Source of the DNA: Stichopus chloronotus
Lineage: Eukaryota; Echinodermata; Holothuroidea; Aspidochirotida; Stichopodidae
NCBI GenBank assembly: GCA_021234535.1
Contig: CM037842.1
Coordinates: forward strand, 3,251,315 to 3,315,314
Length of the DNA: 64,000 nt
Direction of reading: 5' to 3'
Positions 12,801 to 24,285 of the stretch are shown here, piece after piece (position 1 is the stretch's first letter; every line of letters starts with the position of its first letter). Both the position numbers and the translations under genes were made by a program. The notes under the pieces were generated by a model. The model was not told where the DNA came from, ran no database searches, and saw only the letters and a program-made list of their open reading frames with translations.

Positions 12801-14530
12801 ATGTAAGTGTACAATGTAAAGTGCTGGGTGTTCAATCAAGCTCTCTGTCTACTGTAATACATGCATGTAAAAGAGGGAATGATTATGACAACCATAGTGA
12901 TGGGTAGCAACTCCGTGGATTGCCAGCTCGTTTTGCTTGTAATTTTGCATGAAGAATTGCATACAGAAATTATACGTTAACATCATTACATCCATACCAT
13001 TCATTTGCAAATAACGTTAACAAAGTAATATTTTAAGTATAGTGATCGCCTTCAGAAGAAATCAAAAAGACAAATAGTGATAACTTGCAGCGTCAGTTAC
13101 CTTTTATATTGCATTAAATTTATCGAAGTTATCATTAATTTTTAAAAGTAGGAAGAGTCATAAATGGATAGCTTTTAAAGGTGATATGTTGTAAACAATT
13201 CATAAGAAAAATATAGACGATATTAAGGAAGAAAAATTGTCCCCTTTTAAAACGGTAGCATTATTTCATGTTACCTTCAGTTTCCGTGCTGTGATTAAAG
13301 ACTACCTTTTACATTAACGGACAGCACAGCTTTTGTTTCTGTTTCCAAAGTTTCTTTTTACATCCGGCATTGTCAACAGATTTCCGATCTTAAAAGAGGA
13401 AATCAGGGAAAAAGAAAACTCTTTGTAAAGTCAATTGAATTTAATTACACAGACATAAATTGTGCGGACGTGATTGAAATTTTACAACTTTAAAATGTGG
13501 ATAAAATTGTGTAACTGATGAATGTTGCCCCAATGCTCAATTTGAATGAATGGATATTTAAAAATAATGAGAGATAATGAACAAACTGTTTAATTTACGT
13601 TTAAAGGCGATAATGTAAATAAACCAAGAAGTGTTACAAGAGAGAATAGAAGGATGAGTTGTTAACATTGTTTCGCATTTCCCCCACTGTAACCCGGGTA
13701 CGTAGGTATCTTCGAGTGACAGAAAAACATTTAGATGCCGACTGGGTTAACGTACGGAGCAAGAATGTTCGCGCAACAATATTGCACAACATTTCACACT
13801 TCACAAATCATTACCCAAGGTAACTGATTTGGAAATTGTCCTTTGACTACCATTGTGGAAAGAGAAGATCAATAAAGATGGATGTACCTGTATGATGTAT
13901 TGTCATTTCTACACTCCAGGAGAAACGAGTGACAAGTTTAAAGAATCAATGATATCAAATTGAGCTAAAGACTTTTGAATGATTGGATCAGTTAGATTAG
14001 AAGTTAAAGTATTTGTTGATCATTTACAACATTTTATAGTAATCCCAAATTATTCTGTACACATAATTTCATCAGTTTTTGTTTTGTGTAGATGCGAATA
14101 TTAAAATGTGGAATGACGAATTCTAGCCTATTTTGAGTGTCATGTCACACAGTGACGAATATCACCAAATTTGGAGTTCTCTGCAAATTTTGTTTCAAAT
14201 GTATTTCTGTGAATATGAGTGTAAATATTTATTTCTTATAATACATTTTAATAGTCTTCCAATAATTGATCAAATCTATGAATGTCCAATGTGCTTTAAA
14301 GAAAACAAAAACATATTAAAAACGCTAGTAAATAGAAGTAATAGGACATTGGTTTAACTTGAAAACTTCAGTTCTCCATTCGTCATTAGGCGAACAAAAA
14401 TGAAGATTAGATTTACCCTTGCGAAATAAAATACTGCATGTTTGCAACTAAAACATTTTGTTGTATCCTGTTCTCAATTTTGCTATAGCAGGCTATGAAA
14501 TATTCCTGAAGCTTAAATAGTCTATTACCT
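12622..14530. other. Left-arm segment of about 1.9 kb absent from the right arm
   Basis: Left-arm sequence matches the right arm up to gcaaatgattc (12611-12621) and again from tgtatctga (14531), but the right arm joins these points almost directly (around 53165-53185). Because the R1 copy continues about 180 bp into this segment, loss from the right arm is likelier than insertion in the left. The segment is AT-rich, has no recognisable gene, and includes a fragment of repeat R3 near 12897-12925. Confidence 0.6.
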
Positions 14531-14651
14531 TGTATCTGAAGATCTGAAACTTGACGCGTTTTAGGAAGCATACTAGGCTCAAAATTCTCAGTTCACTCGA
14601 ATTCATTTTCCCTTGAATTTTGAAAAAAATAAAGGGTATAATTTGATTGTA

Positions 14652-17600
14652 TTATTGGTCTACACCTTCTACCATATTAAATAACTTGGTTTTTAATGCT
14701 GTGAGGCCAATGCGTTCGGAGGGATTAACCATCAAGCAAGACTTCATAATGGCGTATCTGAAACATGTAAGACAGAATTAAGGTTAAGTTTACAAACTAC
14801 AGAATCTAATAGAGTATTTCAGATCACGGTAATCACCAGGTGAGTACGCATTAACGGAAGTATTTTTATAACCGAAACAGAAATAACTCACACAGCATCT
14901 GAACACAGACGGGGTTGTGCAAGAAGAGGTATATCCTTTGGACTGGACGAAAACTTCTTAATATCCACTCCGTCAAATGGAACATCACCTAAACATTCAT
15001 ATGAAACGAACGTTTAACAGTTTTACCAGAGCTTATATCGACCTCTTCGAAATGGGTTTGTCTATTTGAATCAGTAATCAACAACCAACTTGTATAATCA
15101 TGAGCTTTAGTCGTTGAAAGATATCTCACCTTCAGAAAATACCTCCCAAATGAAAACAGCAAATGACCACACATCGCTTCCTCGGTCGTAATTTCTATCA
15201 AAAATGGTTTCAGGAGCTAACCAGGGCAGACGCAACCATTCCTGGAGAAAATATTGATCAATAGTTTAGTACTGTATCTGAGGGTGGATGTTCATTGCGA
15301 TACCACTTCAGTTTGTCAACAAATGTGAACACTGTTTAACTATTTTTGCGTGGTTTGACTACTACAATTTATCTCTATAAAACATGTTGTGAAAGAAAAC
15401 AGTTAACTTTTTAGGATTTCTAAAGATTAAATTTCCAAATAATAACAGTTCCAAAAGGTAGACGTCACAAGTTAGTGCAAAATTGACCACTTTAGATCAA
15501 TAAAATATGTTGTGAAAGAAAACAGTTAACTTTTTAGGATTTCTAAAGATTAAATTTCCAAAAAACAAACGCAAATAAAAACAGTTCCCCAAGGTAGACG
15601 TCACAAGTTAGTGCAAAATTGACCACTTTAGATCAAGTGATTGTGTTTCGACATTTTAAATGAAAGCAATGAAACAATCAATTTAGATGGAAATTTGCTG
15701 ACATAAGATTTATATTTCATCCTCTCAGACGTACTTCTTTTGTGTGATGCTAGATTTACATACACTTTAATGAATGTGTTTGTATTACCTCAAGGTTTGC
15801 TTTGGCCACAATTTTCTTGGTTGATGATCGCAAATTAAAGTCATACAATTTGCAAGTCATGTTAGGCGTCATTAGAACCTTTCTCGCACAAAGAGCAATG
15901 TGATCACACTACAAAGCAAAACAAAGACGTTTCTTTACACCATGATGCATTGGGTTTTTTGTTTGTATGTACAGAATACAAAGAACCATTACTGTCGTAT
16001 GGTAAGATTATGCACCTACATATTATAATACTAAGTAATCGCAGTTAAGAAAATCCGCTTCGGCCATATGACGTAACGTACATGCTAAACACTTTAATTC
16101 TCAATTTCTGAAAAGGGATATAACTTAACTTTAAAACAATAAAATTACCTACGTAATTAGATTAATGAATATCTAAAAAGAGATATATTTTAACGAGATA
16201 TCTACAAAAAAGTACAAAGGGAACAATCCACCTTTTAAATTATAGACAGTTCATAAGTGCACGTAGCTATAGGCGAGTACGCAACACATTTGGCATAGAT
16301 GTGGAAGTGACACACAAGTGTTATGTGAATATGAAAGTCACGTGCCCGTCAAAGTACATATTCCCAGGCATACCGAGTCCTCGTCAAAGTAATACTTGGT
16401 TTCCTCTATTTCTGAAATCAGCGTGCCGCCACTCTAGTCGTTTTGCAATAGTTCTAACAAACACGTCACAACCATTTGCATAGCTCAATTTCTTTTCCCC
16501 CAAAATGTACTGTAAACCACTCAATCCCGAATGGATACCTGACATGTAACAGTACAAACATACTGAGTAGAGGTATCGATAGAGCATGGAAAATGACACT
16601 GTTATTGTATACAATCTCTCAGCCCAAACATGGTTACGTAGGTTGAAATATTATATTACATTGTATTGAGAAGAAAAGATTTAATAAATTTCGTTACACC
16701 TTGTACTATGTGCCCTATGGACATATCACGTCACCGAACGTGTAAATGCTACATATCTTAATCAGGTACCTAACGACCAAGTTTGAAGTTCATTAGAATT
16801 ACTGTATTGTAGGAAATCGTGACACACTTTTTCAAAGCATTTTGCTGATGAGATATTTGACCTTTGACCTTAAATTTTAAATTTCAAACCATGGGTCATC
16901 TATCTACCAACTTTGACCTTCATCGTCTTTGCGGTTTAGAAGGAGTTGTAGACACACTTTTTGTTGCCAAATTCATCTATTACCTCCGAACTTGATTTTT
17001 GACCTACACACATACAAACATGATTTTTAGATAAAATCTTGTACACCGGTCATAAATTTCGAAGCTCAAATATCAATTAATATTTTGGATTAAGAAATAC
17101 AGCCAAGAAAACATTCTCACGGATTTTACCTTTGGCCTTTAAGCTAAAATTGTGTCGGGAGATACAACGTCAGACCATGGATCACCTATCTACCAAGTTT
17201 GGTGGGTGTCTAATGTCTCCTCGACGACTGAACGTAACCTTTGGCCTCGTAACACATAAAAAAATGATTTTTAGATAAAGTCTTTTATGTCGGTCATATG
17301 GTCCCATGTGGTCCCATGTGGTCCCATATAGTCCCACAAGGTCTCACGTAAAGAGCCATGTAGGATTAAGAAATACAGCTAAACTAAGATTTTCCCTAAT
17401 TTAATATCTGACCTTTGAGCTCTGCCCTTAAATTTTGACGGGAGACACAACTTCACCTCAAGGGTAACCTATCTATCAACTTCGGTCCTCATCAGCTTTG
17501 CCGTCTAGAGAGAGAGTTGCTCACACAAACTTTTGAAATTGAAATTTTCATTCACATGCACACACACTCACACATCTTCATACATTTTGACCCCTACCCC

Positions 17601-18870
17601 AATGGGTGGGGGGATGTTCCCGGTCACTTAATATCCATACCAGTAAATGATATATCAATTGTTGCTATGGCAACTGAGAGAACCATAATACTTTCTTGTG
17701 TCCCAAAGCAACTACAATATCTCATCTCGTACATTACATGTATAGGGATGAGATAATGTTATGTCAAATGTATATAGTATTTGGAAATGAAGAAAGAGCA
17801 CTTTCTAAAATATTCTTTCTATTTATCACTTAGAATATTTGAATTCTTACGTCTATAGATTCTAGAAAGAATATTGCTTTCAAAGGCTCTAACAAGAATG
17901 ATCCAATGCGATAAACATCTGTTGATTCTGTGGTTCCTCTCAGTCCTTGCATGTATATCGTCTTGGAATACAGTTCATCGTACTTCGCCTTACAGAGAAT
18001 ATCTCGAAGAGTACCATTTGTGACGTGTTCGCTGTAAATATAGTAAGGAACTGTGTCGAGACAAATGGGAAGACATGAAATATGAGAAGGACAATTAAAA
18101 TTTGATAAAAAACTAAACAACACAATCATGATGTTATTTACGAAACACACAAAAGATTAATAAAACATAAAACATTAATAAGACACCTTTAATTTGACCA
18201 CCTAGTGTTCTGTTATGCAATGTTGAATGCTACTAAAGCAAAATGAAATGACTGTCCTTGTTGTGGCTGTTGCTCTTTAATGAAGTATTAAATTCGTTAA
18301 ACACCAGTGACTAGTTTACTTACTTTGATCAGTATCACAGCCAGAAATTGCTACAACGTTTTCGTGTTTAGGAATATGCCTTAAATGTTCAGCAAGTAGT
18401 CTCATATCAAGCCAGTCTTCCGTCTTTGCTATCTTAGCTACAAAAACAGAAATCAGCACAAAAAAATCACACACCAATGAGCACAGAAACTTGTTAAAAT
18501 AGGTGCAAAGCGTAAAACAGTTCTTTAAAACGTTAAACAATCCACACATTGTTTAAAGGTGATATTACAATTCATATAAAATTATTTCAGTTTCTCTATT
18601 TTAATCAACCGTCATGATGTTTCAGTGACAGAAAGTGGTGATTTACTTATTTGCCATTTATATGTTACACTGGCAACACAATTGTGTCACTGATATTTAT
18701 TTGAAACATTCGGCTTAACTCACCGCACAAAGTAGTTGCCACTACCGACGACTTGCCTTTCCATTTCGGTGAAGCAATCCATCTCTTTCTTCGTCCAGTG
18801 CAAGGTATAAAACTTACCAACACAAAATCATTTCGATTTAGGACATTATTGTCTCCATAAAAGTACATAT
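14652..18870 (-). CDS. Pseudokinase exons of the left receptor
   Basis: Eight exons carry the kinase fold. The glycine loop is degenerate ([12 protein letters not shown] instead of GxGxxG). The VAVK lysine is Thr (VVATTLC, about residue 368). The helix C region ([20 protein letters not shown]) does not place a Glu convincingly at the usual site. The catalytic loop HRDLAARN reads HIALCARK (Asp to Ala at 481, Asn to Lys at 486). DFG is DFN (499-501). The activation segment has no tyrosine and lacks the usual two residues between P and W (RLPWLAPE). Structural landmarks are kept: APE (525-527), SDVWSF and NPSERI. Loss of HRD Asp, VAVK Lys and the loop Asn together makes phosphotransfer very unlikely. 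Extra lysines in RRKRW and KWKGK could imitate a WNK-style lysine shift, but would not replace the lost Asp. Confidence 0.85.
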
Positions 18871-21777
18871 CTAAAACATTAACAGAAAGAGAAAAGTTAT
18901 TCCTGCTTTTATTTAATTTTAGACTAAGGGACAAAATTCTAGACAGGATCATGGTACCATATGATAACCCAATAACAGCCCAACAGTACATACCACCAAT
19001 CATCTCTTGAGGAGATTCATATTGAACTTCTCCCTCCACAGATCTGTTTAGTGTTGTAGTATACGCCACGGGATGACTACACACAATTCGTTAAAGAAAA
19101 AAAAAGTGCAGTCAGAGTTATTGTAATCAAAGAGTTGGAGTTATTGCAATCCATGAAAAAGTATTGACACTATCAACGTTAATCATAAAATTGAGCATAC
19201 TGAGAAAAAGGTAAAAACATAGTGACAGATGTAACGAATAGCAGAAATGCAGGTTCCATAAACGTCGAAAAGTAAAGTGAAGTGTCAAAGGTATTTATAT
19301 GTATTTGTCAGGCGTTACAAGATTGAAGGCATCGACGAAGATGCCTTTTTCTCATTTATTTCATAACATGTTTTACATATATTTATATACGAATATTTAA
19401 TTGTCGATAGATGTATTGGCAATTGCAATATTGTTTATTTCCTTGCCATGTTGATATGGGAGTATAACCTGTCAATAGCTAATTTGACATATACATTACC
19501 TTGCATATTTCACTTTCTTTTTCGACATTTATGAAACGTTTGGCTCTCAATTTAAGGAAGCTTCTTGTTTCAACTTTCACATATTATGTTTATAAAACCA
19601 GATCGTTACTTACGTTGCTTCATCACTTCCCTGTCTGTTTGATCTAATGTCTGAAAAAAGAAAATAGCTCCATTACATAAACACTGTAGCTATTGATCTA
19701 CATTCCTTTATTGTGGGTTGGAAATAATAAGAATTAAGGTACAGTACAGAAAAACCCGATTTCAAGAAGGTGGAATGATTTTGAAACTTTGCGGTGTAAT
19801 TGACAAGTCCGCAGCGATAAATAGATTAGGAACACGACTTAAATAAAAGTCTTGCTAATGAAAAAAGAGTGAAGAAAAGAATAATGACAACTACTTAAAA
19901 AGAACAAAGACGTCCCCTTGAAAAAAAGAATACTAAGGTTGGTCTGGTTTCTAAGACAACGAAAGATATACGAAAAAGTAGAAAATGATTTGCTTTTCTC
20001 AATGAAAACTGAGGTACCTCTCAACCCGTTCTCAAAGAAATCGGGCACAGATACCCAATGTTGATATGAATGTCAAAATATTCTCAAATATTAGTAGTAG
20101 AATGATGCATAACTTGGTGGCTAAAACTCATTATCCGTAACAATATCAATCAAATACAGTGTCAAAATATTCATACCAGCATAAACCTTTTAACCATCAA
20201 AGGCTATTCTGAAAATTGATATTAAACTTACGTTTAACTTTAAGGTACATGAGTACACTCATTAAGGTGGACAATCCAAATAGCACTGGTACCATGACAT
20301 AAGTTACGTCGACATCTTCTTTACCAGATGCTGCAGTAGATTAAGGTAAATGTGTAAGTACTTTCGAATGACATTAAAAATGCATTTTCTGAAGTAAGTC
20401 CGCCGTTTGTTGAAACTATTTCTTCAGAAATATGTGCTACTGTTGTGAGCATTCGATTATATATTCATTTTTAAATAAATGGATACCTTTTGTTTCCTTC
20501 GTAGTAACTAAATTGGTCTCTCGTGTTAATAGAACACTATTTTGTTCACTATTTGTATAATAACCATCGACTTGACAAGTAATATTCTCGTTTTCATCTT
20601 CCATATTGAATCTCAAATGTGCCGTAAAGTTGCCAGCTTCTCTCTCCGGACCGATAAACTGCTCACTCTTGTATAGTTTACCGTTTCTTGACCATGTGAC
20701 GTTAAACGGTTGAATTGCGGAGGATATAATACATTGTATCTCTACATCAGAGCCCTCTGTAACTGCGGCTTGAAGCCTTCTGTCTTCATGCGATACATCA
20801 TTTAGCAGGACGATAGTTACGGTGGGTTTGACTGATAATTCGATGAAATAAAAACAAAACGAAAGCACGTGACTTTTGAGATACTGAGTTTGTCTAATTC
20901 GTGAGCCTTTCCACTTCTTGATACTTGATAAAATCATAACAAGTGTTATGAATTGATCATGGTCCTCCTTAGAATAAAAACAATAAAAGAAAAAGAAAAA
21001 AATGGAGAGACGCGATAACAATTTAAGTCATTCCAACAATCCTGCAGTGTAGTTTGCAAAACGTGTCATTGTTACATATGGGTGTATTACTTGCAATAAA
21101 TGTAAAAATAATGAGCTAAACGTGAAATTATATAAATAAATTGCACACAATTCAGGCTATTTAAATATATAGACTGAAATTATTTCACAACAAGTGGGCA
21201 AACAGATACATATTTATATTGACGTAATTTTTTTATTGTGTTTTCTTTGATTTTCCAATTTCGGTTATTCACGAGTTATACATTTTTATGTATTGAAATC
21301 AACTGAAAAATGTTCTTTACTTCCATGTATAGCGGAAACAAAGATTTCGTATTCTTTGTAATTATCTGATCTTTCAGTATCCTCAGCTTTCTGAAGGAAC
21401 TCAAATCGTAAACTTATACATTTTCCAGCCCTTTCAATTAGCCAATTACTTTTAGAGAGATAAGCTAAATCACGAGCACGTGAAAGAGAGTTAATATAAC
21501 GATACAGGAATGCGGTTAATAGAATGAGCCGTCTTGTACCATGGTCCTTTAAAATCTCCCTAAAATATGTTAACAATCGTTATAACGAAGAAGAATGGCT
21601 GTTTACTTTTTATTTTCGACAGGAGTTCCTGCACTTTAAAACGCAAAGATCTTGTACTGAAAATTTAAGGCCAGATCCTTCCCCCTCCTTTTCAATGTCA
21701 AATTGACACCCATGATGTATTACAGAACATTAGTAATACAATGTTACTGACAGTCAACCTTGTCTAACCTTTTTATC

Positions 21778-21867
<90 letters not shown>

Positions 21868-24285
21868 ATGTGTTTTTACAGTTAGGTGCAGTGTCTGAAA
21901 GTGTGTGTCATTGTTTGTCAACCGTATCTATTATTGGCATCACAATGCTGTTTTTCTTGACCAGAGATGTAACTAAGTCTGCTTAGAGTGAAATAATATA
22001 CGATTTGCTGGTCGCCGGAGCGCCTGGGGTGTACAGTGCCAAAGATATTAGGTCTCCTTTGTGGCTAAACCTTATTACCGAATTTCCTTGTGGTACTTCA
22101 ATATCTGTATTTAGAATTATTGTACGTATTACCACCAGAACGAACGCAAAGTACGCTTGTTTACAAACAGCACGATTTGGTTTTCGAAAATCAATGCATG
22201 TTTTTCAAAGTTATTGTTTGCCTCTGGAAATGCTTCAATGTCTCTTAAAACCTTTTCAGTTCGCAAGATTGTCACTTAAATGAGTTTTAGCTTAACGAAT
22301 ATAACCAATATGCACAGAAAGCACAGTCATATGTACGAGTTTAATTTGTAGACAAGGACATGGCACATGTAAAGTCTAGGTAATGATTAAAAAAAAGCAT
22401 GAACTTACCTGCAACGCTGACTTTAAAGTATGCCCTTAAGCTGCCCGACTTCCAACAAGTATACATCCCGTCATTTAAATCAATTGTTACATTAATGACT
22501 CCCAATGAGTAACTGTCCAACGAACATTTGTTTATAGTCAATTGAAGGTTTTGATCGTGATATATGCGAGCATTATCTCTGAACAAATAGGTGTTGGTAT
22601 CACTTTTTTTCCAAGCTAAACCACTGTTGTAATCATAAGTAACTGGGCACACTAAGCAAGCATTTTTATGGAGTCTTACTTTTACATTATTGAGTGGAAC
22701 GGTATCCTGGTTTGCCATGTTTGTTTCACATAGGTGCATAAAACAGAGAATACCGCCTAGAAGATAAAAGAAAGATCATATAATTTTGCATAAATACAAT
22801 TGCCAGAGCCTAATTTCACTCAAAGGAAGATAATTGCACATTCCAAACAGCTTATTGAAGACGAAAGAGGCACCATCGCTAACGAATGATTATGAGAGTT
22901 CTGTAAAATTTAAACGTTCACTGATAGAGTTCAATGAAATGATTGATTCTGGAGTTAGTTAAAACATCAAAAGGTACAGTGTGGGAGCTCCCATGTAGTA
23001 GTGCAGTCCCCAAGACCCCTCGCTCGACCTACTCAACTAACTAACCGGCGCCCTTTCAGGTTTTTGAAATAGATAAAAATTAAAAAAGATAAGAAAATGA
23101 GAACAAAAGAGAAGATAACGAAAATGCAGAATTGTGCAAATTTGATTAGACTGTTTCAGCGGAAAATTCCCAAAATGAGATCAATTTGTCAATACAGGCA
23201 AAACATTTCCTGGAGGTTACTTTCTGAACACATGCATGAAGGGTGGGGGGTTGTGTATTTTTTTGTGGTACGCTCTTCTTCAAATGATGCTAGCGTTGTT
23301 CTTAAATTGTCGTTAAACAATTCTCAGTTTACACCTAATTAAAAAACTTCTGACTTCCAAAAATGATGGGTTTGAAATACCAACAATTTCTTATTCCCTC
23401 AGTCGCGCCATTTGATGGTGGTAGTGCTTAGATGGTGTTAATGGCTCCTATGTAGAGAGAGTTGCTAGAACTAATTATTTCAATCAAATTTTGTCTTAAA
23501 CTGTGCGACCTTATTGACGATTGATGAGAAAGATAATCACCAAAAACTTGCTTTTTTACATGTTTGTTTTCACTGAATATGTTGGGATCGTGTATCACCA
23601 TTTGATTAATCTACAAGTACGTGCACAGACATACAAAGGTCGCCTACTTGGAAGGAAAATGGCGTCTAAACTCGTAACCTTCTCTATGCAGGAACTCTAA
23701 TAGTCCTGCCGGCACTACATGTGCTCACCCCTACAATATCTGTAAAGAGATGTGGGTATTTTTACCATACAACGCCCCTCAAAGCACTTTCGTCCCTCTG
23801 ACTGAAACTCTTAGCTCTACGTCTGCAAGGACATAAAAAATATTGAGTGATCTGAGTCCACTGTACATATTCTTTATTGATAAATATTTACCCATTACTT
23901 TATAAACCACATTAGAACCAAGGTTATGCAACTGCTTTAGTGTATTTTTTTTTCTTCTATTCCAGACCATAAGTCATTCACTTCAGTTAACTATTTACCC
24001 CCATGATTTGCGCATGTTTACATATAATACAGCGACTGCCAACAACAATATGATTATTACTAATTAATTTCAGTTCTTCTTTTAACCCCTTTCTATGAGG
24101 TTACTTTAATTGAGTTATTCGTGTCAGTAATTTTACTCAGGAGAAACTATAACTATAAATTGCTATGATCGGCGATTGGGCTGTTACATCAAATGAAGGT
24201 GAAATATGACAACACAGAAAAGTGACTTACTTGCCAATATCCTGTACACGAGCATGAGTGCAATATCTCTTCGTGAAGCCGCCAT
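14652..24285 (-). CDS. Ig-Ig-transmembrane receptor with tyrosine-kinase-like pseudokinase tail (left copy)
   Basis: My 13-exon model on the minus strand is 24285-24231, 22756-22409, 20831-20487, 20330-20232, 19650-19614, 19076-18994, 18870-18724, 18437-18324, 18050-17851, 15908-15789, 15241-15130, 14988-14892 and 14757-14652. Every junction has gt/ag ends. Phases agree throughout, giving 1863 nt: 620 residues plus TAA. Order: signal sequence (1-30), Ig1 (about 31-134), Ig2 (135-249), transmembrane helix (about 258-278), juxtamembrane (283-323), kinase fold (about 324-620). Hinge and helix layout resembles FGFR/VEGFR-type receptor tyrosine kinases (for example [12 protein letters not shown] against KHKNIINLLGAC). 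Catalytic motifs are degenerate, so the product is probably a non-catalytic cell-surface receptor or co-receptor. The open frame is intact, so it is not an obvious dead gene. It is divergent to the right copy. UTRs and promoter were not identified. Confidence 0.85.
15378..15636. repeat. Tandem duplication in an intron, left arm only
   Basis: Copy 1 (15378-15500) and copy 2 (15501-15636) both start with taaaa and end with tttagatcaa. Copy 2 carries a 13-bp extra stretch. The corresponding right-arm intron (about 51835-51985) has a single copy, so the duplication followed separation of the arms, or one unit was lost on the right. Confidence 0.85.
16290..16730 (-). repeat. Dispersed repeat R1, intronic copy
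   Basis: This is the reverse-complement relative of 12350-12800, sharing tactgagta, ctgtaaaccactcaa, cgccactct and cgtcaaagtacatattccc. It sits in the long intron between the hinge exon and the catalytic-loop exon of the left receptor. A shorter counterpart lies at the equivalent place in the right gene. Confidence 0.6.
16840..17760. repeat. Diverged tandem repeat block with 10-bp array and CA-rich tail
   Basis: Units of about 275 bp share ggattaagaaatacagc (17087 and 17363), tctaccaa.ttt and ttttagataaa words. Between units, 17291-17350 is six consecutive 10-mers of the gtcccatgtg type. The block ends in cacacactcacacatc, aatgggtgg and acaatatctcatct. The right-arm equivalent is about 50360-51060 with fewer 10-mers, and a similar tail is seen at 45720-45970. 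It lies wholly within an intron. Confidence 0.6.
18994..20330 (-). CDS. Transmembrane and juxtamembrane exons of the left receptor
   Basis: Exon 20330-20232 encodes an acidic stem (SGKEDVDV), a single hydrophobic helix ([19 protein letters not shown]) and a basic stop-transfer LKVK. The 37-nt exon 19650-19614 adds [11 protein letters not shown]. Exon 19076-18994 encodes a tail beginning [16 protein letters not shown] and containing QYESPQE. Tyr in AYTTT and QYESP could be phosphorylated by another kinase, which is speculation. The inner end of the inverted repeat falls in the intron between the 37-nt exon and the 19076 exon. Confidence 0.8.
20487..22756 (-). CDS. Two Ig-domain exons of the left receptor
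   Basis: Ig1 (exon 22756-22409) has a paired cysteine motif CLVCP, a core Trp (LAWKK), a further Cys ([10 protein letters not shown]) and YTCWK, giving four Cys that recur in the right copy. Ig2 (exon 20831-20487) has the classic C...W...C core (QCIIS, PFNVTW, NITCQV). Potential N-glycosylation sites include NVT, NFT and NIT. Each domain is in its own exon with phase 1 at both ends, the usual arrangement of shufflable Ig modules. Confidence 0.85.
21778..21866. repeat. (TTA)n microsatellite
   Basis: An uninterrupted trinucleotide run of nearly 30 units lies inside the intron between the two Ig exons of the left receptor. Confidence 0.97.
24231..24285 (-). CDS. First coding exon and signal sequence of the left receptor
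   Basis: An ATG in good context (cacaATGG) opens [18 protein letters not shown] and ends one base into the next codon at gcaa|gtaagt. Joined to the Ig1 exon it continues [13 protein letters not shown], giving a basic start and a hydrophobic core typical of a secretory signal. The two preceding arginines fit a signal peptide n-region. No TATA box was identified upstream. Confidence 0.75.

Larger units (their letters stand above)
2320..19390. repeat. Left arm of giant inverted repeat
   Basis: This stretch reappears in reverse complement at about 48700-64000. Paired landmarks: 2320 with 64000, 5007-5219 with 60511-60723, 7823-8074 with 57674-57925, 9454-9690 with 56067-56303, and all kinase-like exons 14652-19076 with 49024-53052. 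By eye, short open frames in the arms differ at zero to three residues per 70-80. The changing coordinate sum shows at least three sizeable indels: 585 bp at 3228, about 1.9 kb at 12622, and about 0.6 kb within 15900-18050. The inner end fades near 19390. The arm probably arose by segmental inverted duplication, but a scaffolding artefact cannot be excluded because the spacer contains an N gap. Confidence 0.92.

Noticed and set aside
14652..18870. Active WNK-like kinase using a displaced lysine
   Set aside because: Lysines near the glycine loop exist, but the catalytic Asp and loop Asn are also missing, so an active enzyme is unlikely.
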